Origin: Bacteroidia bacterium
GTDB taxonomy: Bacteria; Bacteroidota; Bacteroidia; SpSt-205
Assembly (NCBI GenBank): GCA_025062295.1
Contig: JANXAJ010000001.1
Span: forward strand, 1 to 36,166
Reading direction: 5' to 3'
DNA length: 36,166 nucleotides
Shown: positions 22,449-31,095 of the stretch, piece by piece
How the letters are laid out: each line of letters starts with the position of its first letter
Position numbering within the stretch: the first letter of the stretch is position 1
Position numbers and translations under genes: made by a program
Notes under the pieces: model-generated
What the model saw: only the letters and a program-made list of their open reading frames with translations
The model's database searches: none
Told to the model about the DNA's origin: nothing

Positions 22449-24535
22449 TGCGTCCAACTACCGCTGCTCTTATCAGCATATTCCTTCAGAAAGGCTCTAA
22501 AAAATGGCGGCTGTCCCAACTGCTGGAGCAGGTCAAGCCGCTCATGGATGAGGCGGTGCTTCTTGTAGAATTAGAGGAGCTGGTTCGGGAAGGATGGCTT
22601 CTTCAGGATGCTAAAGGTCGGTATGCGCTGAATCTGCTTGGACGCCAATTTATAGGTGAGGTCCATACTCGCCACGAAGAGGCATATGTTAGCATAGAGC
22701 CGCTTGGGCTCCGAGTTCTCCTTGGAGACTTTCGGAAGCTTCGGCTCTTGCCGGGAGAGCAAGTGGAAGTAGAGATTTATGCTCTCTATCCAGAGCAAGT
22801 CAGGGGTCGGCTTATTCGACGCCTTGCCCCTTCCACTCGCACCTTTGTGGGGATCGTAGAGGAGGGACGCAATCGTCGTTTGTATGTTACTCCTCAGCAG
22901 CCCCCTCTCAGTATGGACTTTCAGCTTCCGAAAGAGACTCCCTCTACTCTTATCGGGCAAAAAGTGGCTGTTCGCTTCCTTTCTTGGGGACTTAGGTATC
23001 CAATCGGGGAAGTGGTGCGAGTTCTAGGTCCTCCCCGTGTTCATTCTACAGAGATGCATGCTATCCTGTTTGAATTTGATTTGCCTGAGGGCTTTCCAGA
23101 GGATGTCTTGGCGGAAGCAGCCGCACTTCCCGAGGGGATTCCGCCTGAAGAGGAAGCTCGTCGCCACGATTTTCGTGGGATTCCTACTTTCACAATTGAC
23201 CCTGAAGATGCAAAAGATTTTGATGATGCGATTTCTTTACGGCAGCTGCCCGAGGGCACATATGAAGTAGGCATTCACATCGCAGATGTAAGCTATTACG
23301 TAAGACCCGAGACCGCTCTTGACCGAGAAGCATATGCCCGAGGAACTAGCGTTTATCTCGTGGATCGCACTATTCCGATGCTTCCTGAGCGGCTGAGTAC
23401 GCATTTATGTTCTCTTCGCCCGAATGAGGATCGGCTCGCTTTTTCTGTCGTCTTTCAGATGGATGCTAAGGCTCGGATTCGCACTTTCTGGATGGGACGA
23501 ACCCTCATTCGCAGCCAATATCGCTTCACTTATGAAGAGGCTCAACGCGTTTTAGAAAGTGGGAAGGGCCCCTTTGTTGAGGAGCTTCGGCTCCTCAATG
23601 CTCTGACTCACATCCTTCATCAGCGTCGGCTCAAAGAAGGGGGAATCCGCTTTGAAACAGAAGAGATTCGCTTTCGCCTTGACGAAGCCATGCGTCCAGT
23701 TGCCCTTTTTGTCAAGCAAAGAAAAGACACTCATAAGCTTATAGAAGAACTCATGCTTCTTGCCAATCGGCAGGTTGCACTATTCCTCTCAAAACAAAAG
23801 GGTATTCCTACTGTCTATCGGATTCATGATATGCCAAAGCCGGATAAGCTAAAGTTTCTTCAGATTTTTTTAGATGGATTTGGATATGAGATTAACATCC
23901 AGTCAGCTCGCTCTTTGACACGCTCTCTCAACGAACTGATTGAATTGATTGAAGGGAAACCCGAGGCTCACATCATTCAATCAATTGCTATCCGGTCAAT
24001 GCCGAAAGCCATGTATAATCCCAAGAATATTGGTCATTATGGGCTTGGCTTTACTCATTATACCCATTTCACCAGTCCAATTCGGCGGTATCCGGACCTG
24101 CTTGTGCATCGGATTCTGGAAGCATTACTGGAGGGCAAGCCCACACCCTATCCAAACGAGAGCCATTTAGCAGAGCTATGCCGTCACAGTTCTCAGCGAG
24201 AGAAGCTCGCAGAACAGGCCGAGCGCGCTTCTATTCGGTACAAGCAGCTTGAGTATTTGAGTCAGATGGAGGGGAAAGAGGTGGAGGGTCTGATTGCTGG
24301 GATTGAATCATGGGGACTGTATGTGGAGCTAAGCGAGACTCGAGCGGAGGGACTGATTCCCTTGCGCTCTCTTCCCACAGACCTGTATGAGCGGGACAGC
24401 TACGGGCATGTCTTGAAGGGGCGCTATACCCATCGTCGTTACCGGCTGGGGGATCAGGTGCTGGTGCGAATCGTTGGTATAGACTTTGACAGACGGCTGG
24501 TTGATTTAGAGCTAATCAAACACTGGGAGCGGTAG
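22448..24535 (+). CDS. rnr: Ribonuclease R (RNB-family 3'-5' exoribonuclease)
   Basis: 695 aa, typical of compact RNase R/VacB proteins. It degrades structured RNA from the 3' end. An N-terminal winged-helix-like region (about 1-70) precedes OB/cold-shock-like domains (~75-235). The RNB catalytic domain starts near 245 with IDPEDAKDFDDAIS; the metal-binding Asp residues lie at 251, 257, 259 and 260. HYGLGFTHYTHFTSPIRRYPD near residues 530-551 is the conserved RNB core. A C-terminal S1 domain begins near 610 (EGLIAGIESWGLYVEL). The ATG overlaps the previous TGA by 1 nt. Confidence 0.95.
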   Translation: MRPTTAALISIFLQKGSKKWRLSQLLEQVKPLMDEAVLLVELEELVREGWLLQDAKGRYALNLLGRQFIGEVHTRHEEAYVSIEPLGLRVLLGDFRKLRLLPGEQVEVEIYALYPEQVRGRLIRRLAPSTRTFVGIVEEGRNRRLYVTPQQPPLSMDFQLPKETPSTLIGQKVAVRFLSWGLRYPIGEVVRVLGPPRVHSTEMHAILFEFDLPEGFPEDVLAEAAALPEGIPPEEEARRHDFRGIPTFTIDPEDAKDFDDAISLRQLPEGTYEVGIHIADVSYYVRPETALDREAYARGTSVYLVDRTIPMLPERLSTHLCSLRPNEDRLAFSVVFQMDAKARIRTFWMGRTLIRSQYRFTYEEAQRVLESGKGPFVEELRLLNALTHILHQRRLKEGGIRFETEEIRFRLDEAMRPVALFVKQRKDTHKLIEELMLLANRQVALFLSKQKGIPTVYRIHDMPKPDKLKFLQIFLDGFGYEINIQSARSLTRSLNELIELIEGKPEAHIIQSIAIRSMPKAMYNPKNIGHYGLGFTHYTHFTSPIRRYPDLLVHRILEALLEGKPTPYPNESHLAELCRHSSQREKLAEQAERASIRYKQLEYLSQMEGKEVEGLIAGIESWGLYVELSETRAEGLIPLRSLPTDLYERDSYGHVLKGRYTHRRYRLGDQVLVRIVGIDFDRRLVDLELIKHWER

Positions 24536-24537
24536 GT

Positions 24538-25572
24538 CTATATGCCAAAGCGCTGCCGAGCCCATTCATTGTGTTCCCCTAAAGCAGGGACTTGAAGACT
24601 TGTCTCAGGAGAGAAAGTGAGAAACCCCTCCTGCCATATCTGACTGGCCCATGGCATTTGAAGAGCCTCTTCAAAGGTATAAACAGGGGAGACACAAAAC
24701 TGAGTCTCCTGCAAGCGCTCTTTCCATTCAGCCCATGTGGCAGAGGCAAATATCTTTTCCATTTCTGCATGAGGGAAAGGGTCGCTTATACTTCGTCCAT
24801 AGGGGATAAGGTCTGGCCGTCCCAAGAACTCACATAATTCCTTCCAGAACTTTTCTTCTATTGCAGCGACGGCGAGATACCTATTATCTGCAGTCCGGTA
24901 GAGGCGATAGGAGGGCATTCCTCCTGAAAGAAAGTCCATGCTGGGGGGCGGAAGAGTACCGCTAAAAAGACGATATAGATGAGCTGAAGCGATGCTCCAG
25001 CGTAAAATCTCCTCACGCATGGCGACGGAGATGTATGCGCCTTTGCCGCTCTGTTTTTGATGATATAGGGCTGCCAAGAGGCGAATAAGGGCTGAGGCCG
25101 TCCCCCCGAGCAGATCGCCCACAAGAAATCCTGGAACTATCGGTGATGCTTCTGGAGCGGGGCGCAAGCGATCTAATGCGCCACTCTCTGCTAAAAAATT
25201 GAGGTCATGTCCTGGACGCCCGTCAGAGAATCCCGTAAGATTGACATAAACTAAATGGGGATGCTTTTGGAGAAGTACTGAAGGAATTAAGCCCATTTCG
25301 GTCTGGGTTTGGGGACGGTAGTTTGTCAAGAGTACTTGGGCTTGGGGGAGCAGCTTAGATAGCGCTTCGTGGAGCTTCTCCGCTTCCAGGGCAACACTGT
25401 ATTTGCCGCGATTGAGAAGGGTAAAAAGCTCGGTCCCCCGAAGAGAATCGCCGCGAGGAAGGAATTCTACCTTGACAACCGTCGCACCTAAATCTCGGAG
25501 AATAGTGCCTACAAATGGAGCTGGAAGAAGCCGAGCTATCTCTATTACAATGAGCCCCTCAAGTGGCTGCAT
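24538..25572 (-). CDS. CaiB/BaiF family protein, alpha-methylacyl-CoA racemase-like
   Basis: 344 aa from the ATG at 25572 (MQPLEGLIVIEIARLLPAP, the usual family start); an ATG at 25599 would add nine unrelated residues. Family III CoA-transferase fold motifs are present: LGATVVKVE and LNRGKYSVAL. GFSDGRPGHDLNFLAESG carries the His equivalent to the racemase catalytic His, and VGDLLGG carries the Asp equivalent to the second catalytic residue of AMACR/MCR. This suggests a 2-methylacyl-CoA racemase rather than a CoA-transferase, but the substrate is not evident. It is the last gene of the sugar-nucleotide/symporter operon. Its start overlaps the symporter stop by 14 nt, and its end lies 2 nt from the rnr stop. 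Confidence 0.85.
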   Translation of the reverse strand: MQPLEGLIVIEIARLLPAPFVGTILRDLGATVVKVEFLPRGDSLRGTELFTLLNRGKYSVALEAEKLHEALSKLLPQAQVLLTNYRPQTQTEMGLIPSVLLQKHPHLVYVNLTGFSDGRPGHDLNFLAESGALDRLRPAPEASPIVPGFLVGDLLGGTASALIRLLAALYHQKQSGKGAYISVAMREEILRWSIASAHLYRLFSGTLPPPSMDFLSGGMPSYRLYRTADNRYLAVAAIEEKFWKELCEFLGRPDLIPYGRSISDPFPHAEMEKIFASATWAEWKERLQETQFCVSPVYTFEEALQMPWASQIWQEGFLTFSPETSLQVPALGEHNEWARQRFGI

Positions 25573-26935
25573 AGAGTCGTATTCGTCTGAATCTTTCAAT
25601 CAAGAGTCCGCCTATATACCCGCCGCATGCTCCTCCCATCCCATACCAGAGGGGATGAATCACAGGCTCTCCTACCTTCATAAGGTAGTATATGCCTATA
25701 CCTAATATCATGCTTGCGATTGCCCCATAGCTGCTACACCAGCGGGGCATATGTAGGCCTACGACCATCGGAACAAAAAGAGTAACGAGGCTAAAAATAG
25801 AAGATTCTCCCACTAGGTCATAGACATTCTGCTCATAGAGAGCCATGAGAAAGCAAATAACTGCGACAAGGAGAACAGACAATCGGGCCCGCGTAAGAGG
25901 GGAAAAGCGCTGCCACTGGCCTATCATATTCTCTGCGAGCAGAGCAGCAGGAGCGAGGATACCCCCACTGGCTGAGCTCATGATAGCAGATACCAGAGCT
26001 CCCCAGAAAAGGACTTGAACGCCTGGGGGCATGTAAGATTCTATAAGTCGCAGAATAGAAGCACTTTCTCCTCCGCCTTGGAGCCATTCAGGGTGATGGA
26101 GACGAACGAAAAGACCCGCTATGAGAGGGAACAAGCCTATAGTAAGGTAAAGAAAAGCAGCTCCAATCGCAGCTTGTACCGCTGTCCGTTCATTTCGGGC
26201 TGCTACCACCCGTTGGTACATATCCTGTTGGGGGAGCGACCCTAGTCCAATGATCATCCATGCAGCAAGGTAATTCATCCATGCTGAAGGGGTAGCAGGG
26301 GGGATAAATCGCAGGAAGCCATCGGGAAGTTCCCCAAGCCGAGCTTCCCATCCTGACGGAAGAAAAGCGATTAAGACAACGAGTCCAATTACAATCACAG
26401 CGTTTTGAAGAAGGTCTACAGCTGCTACGGACCACATTCCGCCCCATATCGTATAGGAGAGAATTAAGACCGTTGCTATGGCCATCGAAATGGGTAGGCT
26501 TAGTCCAGTAAAATGCTTGATGACTTGGCCCATTGCCACGAGCTGAGCAGCTATCCATCCGAAATAGGAGACAATCATAAGCGGTGTGGCGATTCGCTCT
26601 GTCCACTTCCCAAAGTAGAGCGCATAAAAATCACCGAAATTTCTCACCGGAAGCCGATAAAAGGGACGAGCTAGCCAAATGCCTACAAGTAAAAGACAAA
26701 GGGCGCTACCGAAAGGGTCCTCAATCACTCCTAAGAGACCTTCCGTGGCGATAGTTTCCGAAGCTCCCAATATAGTTTCTGATCCAAACCAGGTAGAGAA
26801 AAGAAGTGAAAGTGTCCAGAGCAAAGGAAGCCTCCGACCCGCTACCAGATAGTCTTGGGTATTTTTGACTCGGCGAGCAGCCCAAAAGCCCACACCCACA
26901 GAAGTGAGTACATACAAAAGGACTATCCACCCCAT
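25559..26935 (-). CDS. Sodium:solute symporter family (SSS) transporter
   Basis: 458 aa with about 12-13 transmembrane helices. The N-terminal segment with FWAARRVKNTQDYLVAGRRL is the typical SSSF start. LLFSTWFGSETILGASE near residues 44-60 is the unwound TM1 region that binds sodium and substrate, and LGSLPQQDMYQRVVAARNE near 230 is another SSSF block. The substrate (sugar, amino acid, carboxylate, pantothenate or other) cannot be read. The start overlaps the aminotransferase stop by 1 nt (TGATG). Confidence 0.9.
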   Translation of the reverse strand: MGWIVLLYVLTSVGVGFWAARRVKNTQDYLVAGRRLPLLWTLSLLFSTWFGSETILGASETIATEGLLGVIEDPFGSALCLLLVGIWLARPFYRLPVRNFGDFYALYFGKWTERIATPLMIVSYFGWIAAQLVAMGQVIKHFTGLSLPISMAIATVLILSYTIWGGMWSVAAVDLLQNAVIVIGLVVLIAFLPSGWEARLGELPDGFLRFIPPATPSAWMNYLAAWMIIGLGSLPQQDMYQRVVAARNERTAVQAAIGAAFLYLTIGLFPLIAGLFVRLHHPEWLQGGGESASILRLIESYMPPGVQVLFWGALVSAIMSSASGGILAPAALLAENMIGQWQRFSPLTRARLSVLLVAVICFLMALYEQNVYDLVGESSIFSLVTLFVPMVVGLHMPRWCSSYGAIASMILGIGIYYLMKVGEPVIHPLWYGMGGACGGYIGGLLIERFRRIRLYAAT

Positions 26936-28062
26936 CAGCGGAAAAACAAATGAATTGTCTCGGCTATATAGGCAATTTGGTCCTCCGACAGAAAGGGATG
27001 CATAGGAAGAGAGAGTACCTCCTGAGAGAGTCTTTCAGCATGGGGAAAGCTGCCAGGAGGGTATTCCTTACTGGCATATGCGGGCTGCAGATGAAGCGGT
27101 TTAGGGTAATAAATCATAGCCGGGATACCTCGTTCAGATAAATAAGCTTTGAGCTGGTCTCTGCGACCATCAAGGACTCGTAGAGTGTACTGATGAAAGA
27201 TATGAGTACTCCATGAGACTCGCTGAGGCAGTTGAAGTTCGGGAATGTCCTGCAAGTAGAGTGTATAAAGTTCGGCTGCTGCTTGTCTCTGGGCATTCAT
27301 TTGGTCTAAATAGGGTAGCTTAACCCGAAGAATAGCAGCTTGAATGCTATCTAATCTGGAATTCACTCCAATTTCAGCAAATTCATAGAGTGTGCTCTGA
27401 CCATGATTAGCAATACGCGCTAAGCGTTCTGCTCGCTCTTGAGAGAAGGTAAAAACTGCCCCTCCATCCCCATAGCATCCAAGATTCTTAGAGGGGAAGA
27501 AAGAAGTGCAGCCAATATCCCCGATAGTGCCTACTTTCTGATGAAGACCTGAGGGGAAAATGTATTCTGCCCCTAAAGCTTGAGCGGTATCTTCTATGAC
27601 AGCGATGCCTTTCTTCTGAGCAAACTCTAGTATTTCTTGCATGGGAGCTGCCTGTCCAAAAAGATGAACGGGGATTATCGCCTTGACATCTGGAGCCCAT
27701 GCTTCTTCTAATCCTTCGGGAAGAAGATTGAAGTGGTCTAAGGAAACCTCCACCCACCGAATCTTTAGTCCAAGAAGTGCTGCGACTTCAGCGGTAGAGA
27801 CGTAAGTGAAGGCAGGAACAAGAACAGCATCTCCAGGACGAAGGTCCAAAACCATGAGCGCAAGTTGAAGTGCATCAGTGCCATTTGCACAGGGGATCAC
27901 TCGGATTCCTCCTAAATATTCCCCTAAAGCTTGGGCGAATGCCTGAACCTCGGGTCCTCGAATAAACTGAGTGTGATTAAGCACCTCTAAAACAGCGCTC
28001 TCCACCCTGGGGCCAAAAAAACGGCGTTCTAACTCTAAATCCACCATTTTGAGCGGTCTCAT
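26935..28062 (-). CDS. DegT/DnrJ/EryC1/StrS-family sugar aminotransferase (WbpE-like)
   Basis: 375 aa from the ATG at 28062, which overlaps the dehydrogenase stop by 4 nt (ATGA). It is a PLP-dependent enzyme that transfers an amino group to a keto-sugar nucleotide. Motifs include ANGTDALQLAL near 78-88, VPAFTYVSTAEVA, VIEDTAQALGA and the PLP-binding Lys192 in FFPSKNLGCYGDGGA. Pairing with a nucleotide-sugar dehydrogenase fits synthesis of a 3-amino uronic acid sugar for surface polysaccharide, as with WbpA and WbpE of Pseudomonas. The dehydrogenase/acetyltransferase partners of that route (WbpB, WbpD) are not in this window. Confidence 0.9.
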   Translation of the reverse strand: MRPLKMVDLELERRFFGPRVESAVLEVLNHTQFIRGPEVQAFAQALGEYLGGIRVIPCANGTDALQLALMVLDLRPGDAVLVPAFTYVSTAEVAALLGLKIRWVEVSLDHFNLLPEGLEEAWAPDVKAIIPVHLFGQAAPMQEILEFAQKKGIAVIEDTAQALGAEYIFPSGLHQKVGTIGDIGCTSFFPSKNLGCYGDGGAVFTFSQERAERLARIANHGQSTLYEFAEIGVNSRLDSIQAAILRVKLPYLDQMNAQRQAAAELYTLYLQDIPELQLPQRVSWSTHIFHQYTLRVLDGRRDQLKAYLSERGIPAMIYYPKPLHLQPAYASKEYPPGSFPHAERLSQEVLSLPMHPFLSEDQIAYIAETIHLFFR

Positions 28063-29336
28063 AGGCTCCAGTAAAAGAACCCCTCCCAATTCTCCTTTCG
28101 GAAAATACCCCTGATATCTACTATAAGGGTGCGATCTTTTGCCCATTTCTTAAAGTCCTTGGGGGTAAGCCGACGATATACAGCATGCGGTACCGCAATC
28201 ACAATCGCATCATACGCACCTTCCTTCGGTGAGATCAATTCAATCCCATACTCTGAAAAGACTTCCTGGGGATGAGCCAATGGATCTGTGATATCTACCT
28301 CTACTCCGTACGACTTTAAGGTCTGGGCTAAATCATAGACTTTTGTATTGCGAATATCTGTGATATTTTCCTTGAAGGTGAAGCCTAAGATTAAAACCTT
28401 TATGGGTGGATACACTTGCAGTTGGTTGAGCTTCTGCAGGATACGCTCAGCTAAGTATCGGGGAAAGGAGTCGTTGATTTGCCGTCCCGCTAAGATAAGC
28501 TGTGGATGGAACCCTAAGGCAGTCGCTTTGTAGGTAAGATAGTAAGGATCAACGCTAATACAGTGACCTCCAACTAAGCCTGGGAAGTATGAGTGAAAGT
28601 TCCATTTAGTACCTGCTCCCTCTAAGATATCATATATGCTGAGCCCCATCTCCTGAAAGAACATGGCAAGTTCATTGATTAGGGCAATATTGAGATCTCG
28701 CTGAGTATTTTCAATAATCTTAATGGCTTCAGCGACTCGGATGGAGGGTGCTTGATGAAGGCCCGCTTTTATGACTTGCCCATATATAGAGGAGATCCAA
28801 GTGAGCCCTTCTGGCGTAAGAGCTGACACGACTTTGACAATTCGCTCTAAAGTATGTTCCTTGTCGCCGGGATTGATGCGCTCAGGCGAGTATCCTAAAT
28901 GAAAATCCTTTCCTGCTTTGAGCCCACTTTTTTCTAAAATGGGAAGACATATCTCTTCGGTGCAGCCAGGAAAGACAGTGCTCTCATATACAACCGTATC
29001 TCCCACCTTAAGAAGCGACGCAATCATCTCACTCGCTTGACGAAGAGGACCTAGGTCAGGAATCTTGTGAGTATCTATTGGGGTTGGTACAGCTACGATA
29101 TAAAATGTTGCCCGTTTCAGGTCATGAACCTGGTCTGTAAACATAAGACCTTCACGCTGCAATGCATCAGGGGCATACTCTCCATGACGATCATATCCCC
29201 GATTAAGTTCTGATACCCTTTCAGTATTGATGTCAAATCCAATGACAGAAAAAGAGCGAGCAAAGCTCACAGCCACTGGCAGTCCCACATAGCCAAGCCC
29301 TATTACTCCGATTACAGGAGGATCTACTGGCTTCAT
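28059..29336 (-). CDS. Nucleotide-sugar dehydrogenase (UDP-HexNAc 6-dehydrogenase type)
   Basis: 425 aa from the ATG at 29336. It oxidises C6 of a UDP-sugar to the uronic acid in two NAD+-dependent steps. The Rossmann motif IGVIGLGYVGLPVA is at the N-terminus. VYESTVFPGCTEE, ENTQRDLNIALINELA and the catalytic Cys259 in GGHCISVDPYYL follow, and the C-terminal NAD/UDP-binding domain has LGFTFKENITDIRNTKV. The sequence style (VDPYYL, long central domain) points to the UDP-N-acetyl-hexosamine group (WbpO/TviB, WbpA) rather than UDP-glucose dehydrogenase. An ATG at 29375 is rejected: TACCTTTG at 29350-29343 lies between the two, 6 nt before the chosen start. First gene of the operon down to 24538. 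Confidence 0.9.
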   Translation of the reverse strand: MKPVDPPVIGVIGLGYVGLPVAVSFARSFSVIGFDINTERVSELNRGYDRHGEYAPDALQREGLMFTDQVHDLKRATFYIVAVPTPIDTHKIPDLGPLRQASEMIASLLKVGDTVVYESTVFPGCTEEICLPILEKSGLKAGKDFHLGYSPERINPGDKEHTLERIVKVVSALTPEGLTWISSIYGQVIKAGLHQAPSIRVAEAIKIIENTQRDLNIALINELAMFFQEMGLSIYDILEGAGTKWNFHSYFPGLVGGHCISVDPYYLTYKATALGFHPQLILAGRQINDSFPRYLAERILQKLNQLQVYPPIKVLILGFTFKENITDIRNTKVYDLAQTLKSYGVEVDITDPLAHPQEVFSEYGIELISPKEGAYDAIVIAVPHAVYRRLTPKDFKKWAKDRTLIVDIRGIFRKENWEGFFYWSL

Positions 29337-29342
29337 GGGAAG

Positions 29343-29350
29343 CAAAGGTA
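29343..29350 (-). promoter_or_regulatory. -7 promoter element (TACCTTTG) of the sugar-nucleotide operon
   Basis: Exact TAnnTTTG match, 6 nt before the ATG at 29336; it decides the start of the dehydrogenase. Confidence 0.6.
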
Positions 29351-29380
29351 GGAGATTCCACACCTTTTGTCTCATCTGTT

Positions 29381-29388
29381 TATCTTTA
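29381..29388 (+). promoter_or_regulatory. -7 promoter-like element (TATCTTTA) before the secreted unknown
   Basis: One mismatch to TAnnTTTG, 9 nt before the ATG at 29398. An overlapping TTACTTTG (29386-29393), also one mismatch, ends 4 nt from the ATG and may be the real box. Confidence 0.4.
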
Positions 29389-29397
29389 CTTTGTTTG

Positions 29398-30102
29398 ATG
29401 ATACGGCTTTTTTTCCTGATACCCGTAGCCTTGCTAGGGTGGATCAGGATAGGATTTGCTCAGGACTTAGACCCTCGTATGCCAAAGTATCGCCATCCAG
29501 TCATCAAAATATTTCCTCTTTCATTTATAGACCCATTTCAATATACGCTGCATATGGGAGTAGAGGTTCCTACCTCTCCGCACAATAGTGTGCAGATAGA
29601 AGGGGGATGGGTTTTTGGATATCTCGGTGATAATCAGCCCTTTGGGACAAGTGAAGAAGAATATAGGCAGAGGGGTCTGAGGGCAAGGGCTCAGTGGCGA
29701 GAATACTTTTTATCTAACCGTTCTTCAAATCGGACTCTTTACACCCATACTGGAGGATATATCGCTCTCCTTATAGGATACCAGTATTATCATCAAAACT
29801 TAGGATATTTGGACACCAGCCAGGTTTATCCTCCTCAGCCTACACCTACGGGTATAGCTTATGAACGGCATATTCAAGGGTTTTCAGGCGGCTTTTTGTT
29901 TGGCTATCAAAATCAAATTGGTTCCTCCCGTATTGTGTTTGACGCCTATACAGGTATAGGAGTAAGATATACTATTCATGAATGGCAACCGCTGAATCCA
30001 CCCTACCTTTATCGGTACACGCCGATAGGGGAGGTGATTCTCCGACGGGGAGGGCGTCCTATTTTATACATGGGCTTCTCGGTGGGGTGGGTAGTGCGCT
30101 GA
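29398..30102 (+). CDS. Secreted or outer-membrane protein, unknown function
   Basis: 234 aa from the ATG at 29398, chosen because it begins a clean signal peptide (MIRLFFLIPVALLGWIRIGFAQ); the frame is open to 29335 but those extra residues overlap the divergent promoter. The mature part has repeated alternating strands (YTLHMGVEVP, VQIEGGWVFGYLG, YIALLIGYQYY, GGFLFGYQN, PILYMGFSVGWVVR) and ends in an aromatic/Arg pattern, consistent with a small outer-membrane beta-barrel. It lacks a T9SS sorting domain. I do not recognise the family. Confidence 0.7.
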   Translation: MIRLFFLIPVALLGWIRIGFAQDLDPRMPKYRHPVIKIFPLSFIDPFQYTLHMGVEVPTSPHNSVQIEGGWVFGYLGDNQPFGTSEEEYRQRGLRARAQWREYFLSNRSSNRTLYTHTGGYIALLIGYQYYHQNLGYLDTSQVYPPQPTPTGIAYERHIQGFSGGFLFGYQNQIGSSRIVFDAYTGIGVRYTIHEWQPLNPPYLYRYTPIGEVILRRGGRPILYMGFSVGWVVR

Positions 30103-30270
30103 TGCTCAATCTGAGATGACCTTAGGGTTTTAGGACTGCCTAGGGAAGAGGAGCCAGCACATCGGTAAAAAGGGCAGCCGTTTTCTGCTCTCCTCCACAG
30201 GTCTCCCCTCTCTTATTTATTGCTCAAAGGCTCGGAGCCTGAGCTAAAAAGCAAAGCTGTCTCTGATGGC
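30103..30270. other. 168-bp gap between convergent genes with weak inverted repeats
   Basis: A compact inverted repeat (GCTCA..GGCTC/GAGCC..TGAGC) lies at 30220-30242, and a longer imperfect one (GAGGAG near 30149 with CTCCTC near 30194). Neither is followed by a clear T-tract, so a terminator role is only possible. Confidence 0.3.
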
Positions 30271-31083
30271 TTACTCATAGCTCTCCTCAGGTGAAGGGAA
30301 AGTTCTATTCTTGACATCTTGGATGTAACGCTGGCATGCAGTGGAAACGATGTGAGCCATGTCTGCATATCGGCGCAAGAAGCGCGGAGAAAATGCCTGA
30401 GTGAGTCCCAGCATATCGTGAAGGACAAGGACTTGACCATCGCAGTGCACGCCAGCGCCGATTCCAATTGTAGGGATAGAGAGACTCTCGGTTACCTCCT
30501 TAGCCAGAGAGGCAGGGATTTTCTCTAACACGAGGGCAAAAATGCCAGCCTTAGCTAGCAGGCGGGCATCCTGTCGGAGCTTCTCGGCTTCAGCAGCTTC
30601 CCGAGCCCGAACCCTATATCCACCGAATTGATAAATAGATTGAGGTGTCAACCCTAAATGTCCCATGACCGGGATGCCAGCAGAGATAATGCGCTGGACT
30701 GAGTCCAGTATGGTTTCTCCTCCCTCTACCTTGACTGCATGGGCTCCCGTTTCCTTCATAATACGGATAGCTGCTCGGAGAGCAGCTTTTGAATCCCCCT
30801 GATAGGAACCAAAAGGCATATCCACTACTACCATCGCCCTTCGGGCTCCCCGCACCACTGCTTTGCCATGATAAATCATTTCATCTAAGGTTATGGGAAG
30901 TGTCGTCTCATATCCAGCTATTACATTTGCTGCGGAGTCTCCAACGAGAAGTACTTCTATCCCAGCTTCGTCTAGCAGCCTGGCGAAGGTATAATCGTAC
31001 GCTGTAAGCATAGTAATAGGCTCTTTACGAGCCTTCATTTCGGCTAAGGTGCGGGTAGTGATGCGCTTAACTTTGCTCTCCAT
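30271..31083 (-). CDS. panB: 3-methyl-2-oxobutanoate hydroxymethyltransferase
   Basis: 270 aa, the usual length. It transfers a hydroxymethyl group from 5,10-methylene-THF to 2-oxoisovalerate, giving ketopantoate for coenzyme A synthesis. Conserved blocks include [29 protein letters not shown] (Mg-binding Asp), [10 protein letters not shown] (second Asp), AVKVEGG and [14 protein letters not shown]...[13 protein letters not shown], also typical, lies in the C-terminal half. The ATG is 4 nt after a TACTTTTG box that overlaps the first base of the divergent ubiE start codon. No other pantothenate genes are in the window. Confidence 0.96.
   Translation of the reverse strand: MESKVKRITTRTLAEMKARKEPITMLTAYDYTFARLLDEAGIEVLLVGDSAANVIAGYETTLPITLDEMIYHGKAVVRGARRAMVVVDMPFGSYQGDSKAALRAAIRIMKETGAHAVKVEGGETILDSVQRIISAGIPVMGHLGLTPQSIYQFGGYRVRAREAAEAEKLRQDARLLAKAGIFALVLEKIPASLAKEVTESLSIPTIGIGAGVHCDGQVLVLHDMLGLTQAFSPRFLRRYADMAHIVSTACQRYIQDVKNRTFPSPEESYE
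31068..31075 (+). promoter_or_regulatory. -7 promoter element (TAACTTTG) of the ubiE-porT operon
   Basis: Exact TAnnTTTG match, 19 nt before the ATG at 31095. It lies inside the panB coding region. Confidence 0.5.
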
Positions 31084-31087
31084 CCTT

Positions 31088-31095
31088 CAAAAGTA
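31088..31095 (-). promoter_or_regulatory. -7 promoter element (TACTTTTG) of panB
   Basis: Exact TAnnTTTG match ending 4 nt before the panB ATG (31083). Its first base is the first base of the ubiE start codon, so the two promoters face each other. Confidence 0.6.

Noticed and set aside
30149-30242. Inverted repeats as a bidirectional terminator between the convergent genes
   Set aside because: Stems are imperfect or have a one-base loop, and T-runs are missing or in the wrong place; kept only as a note on the gap.
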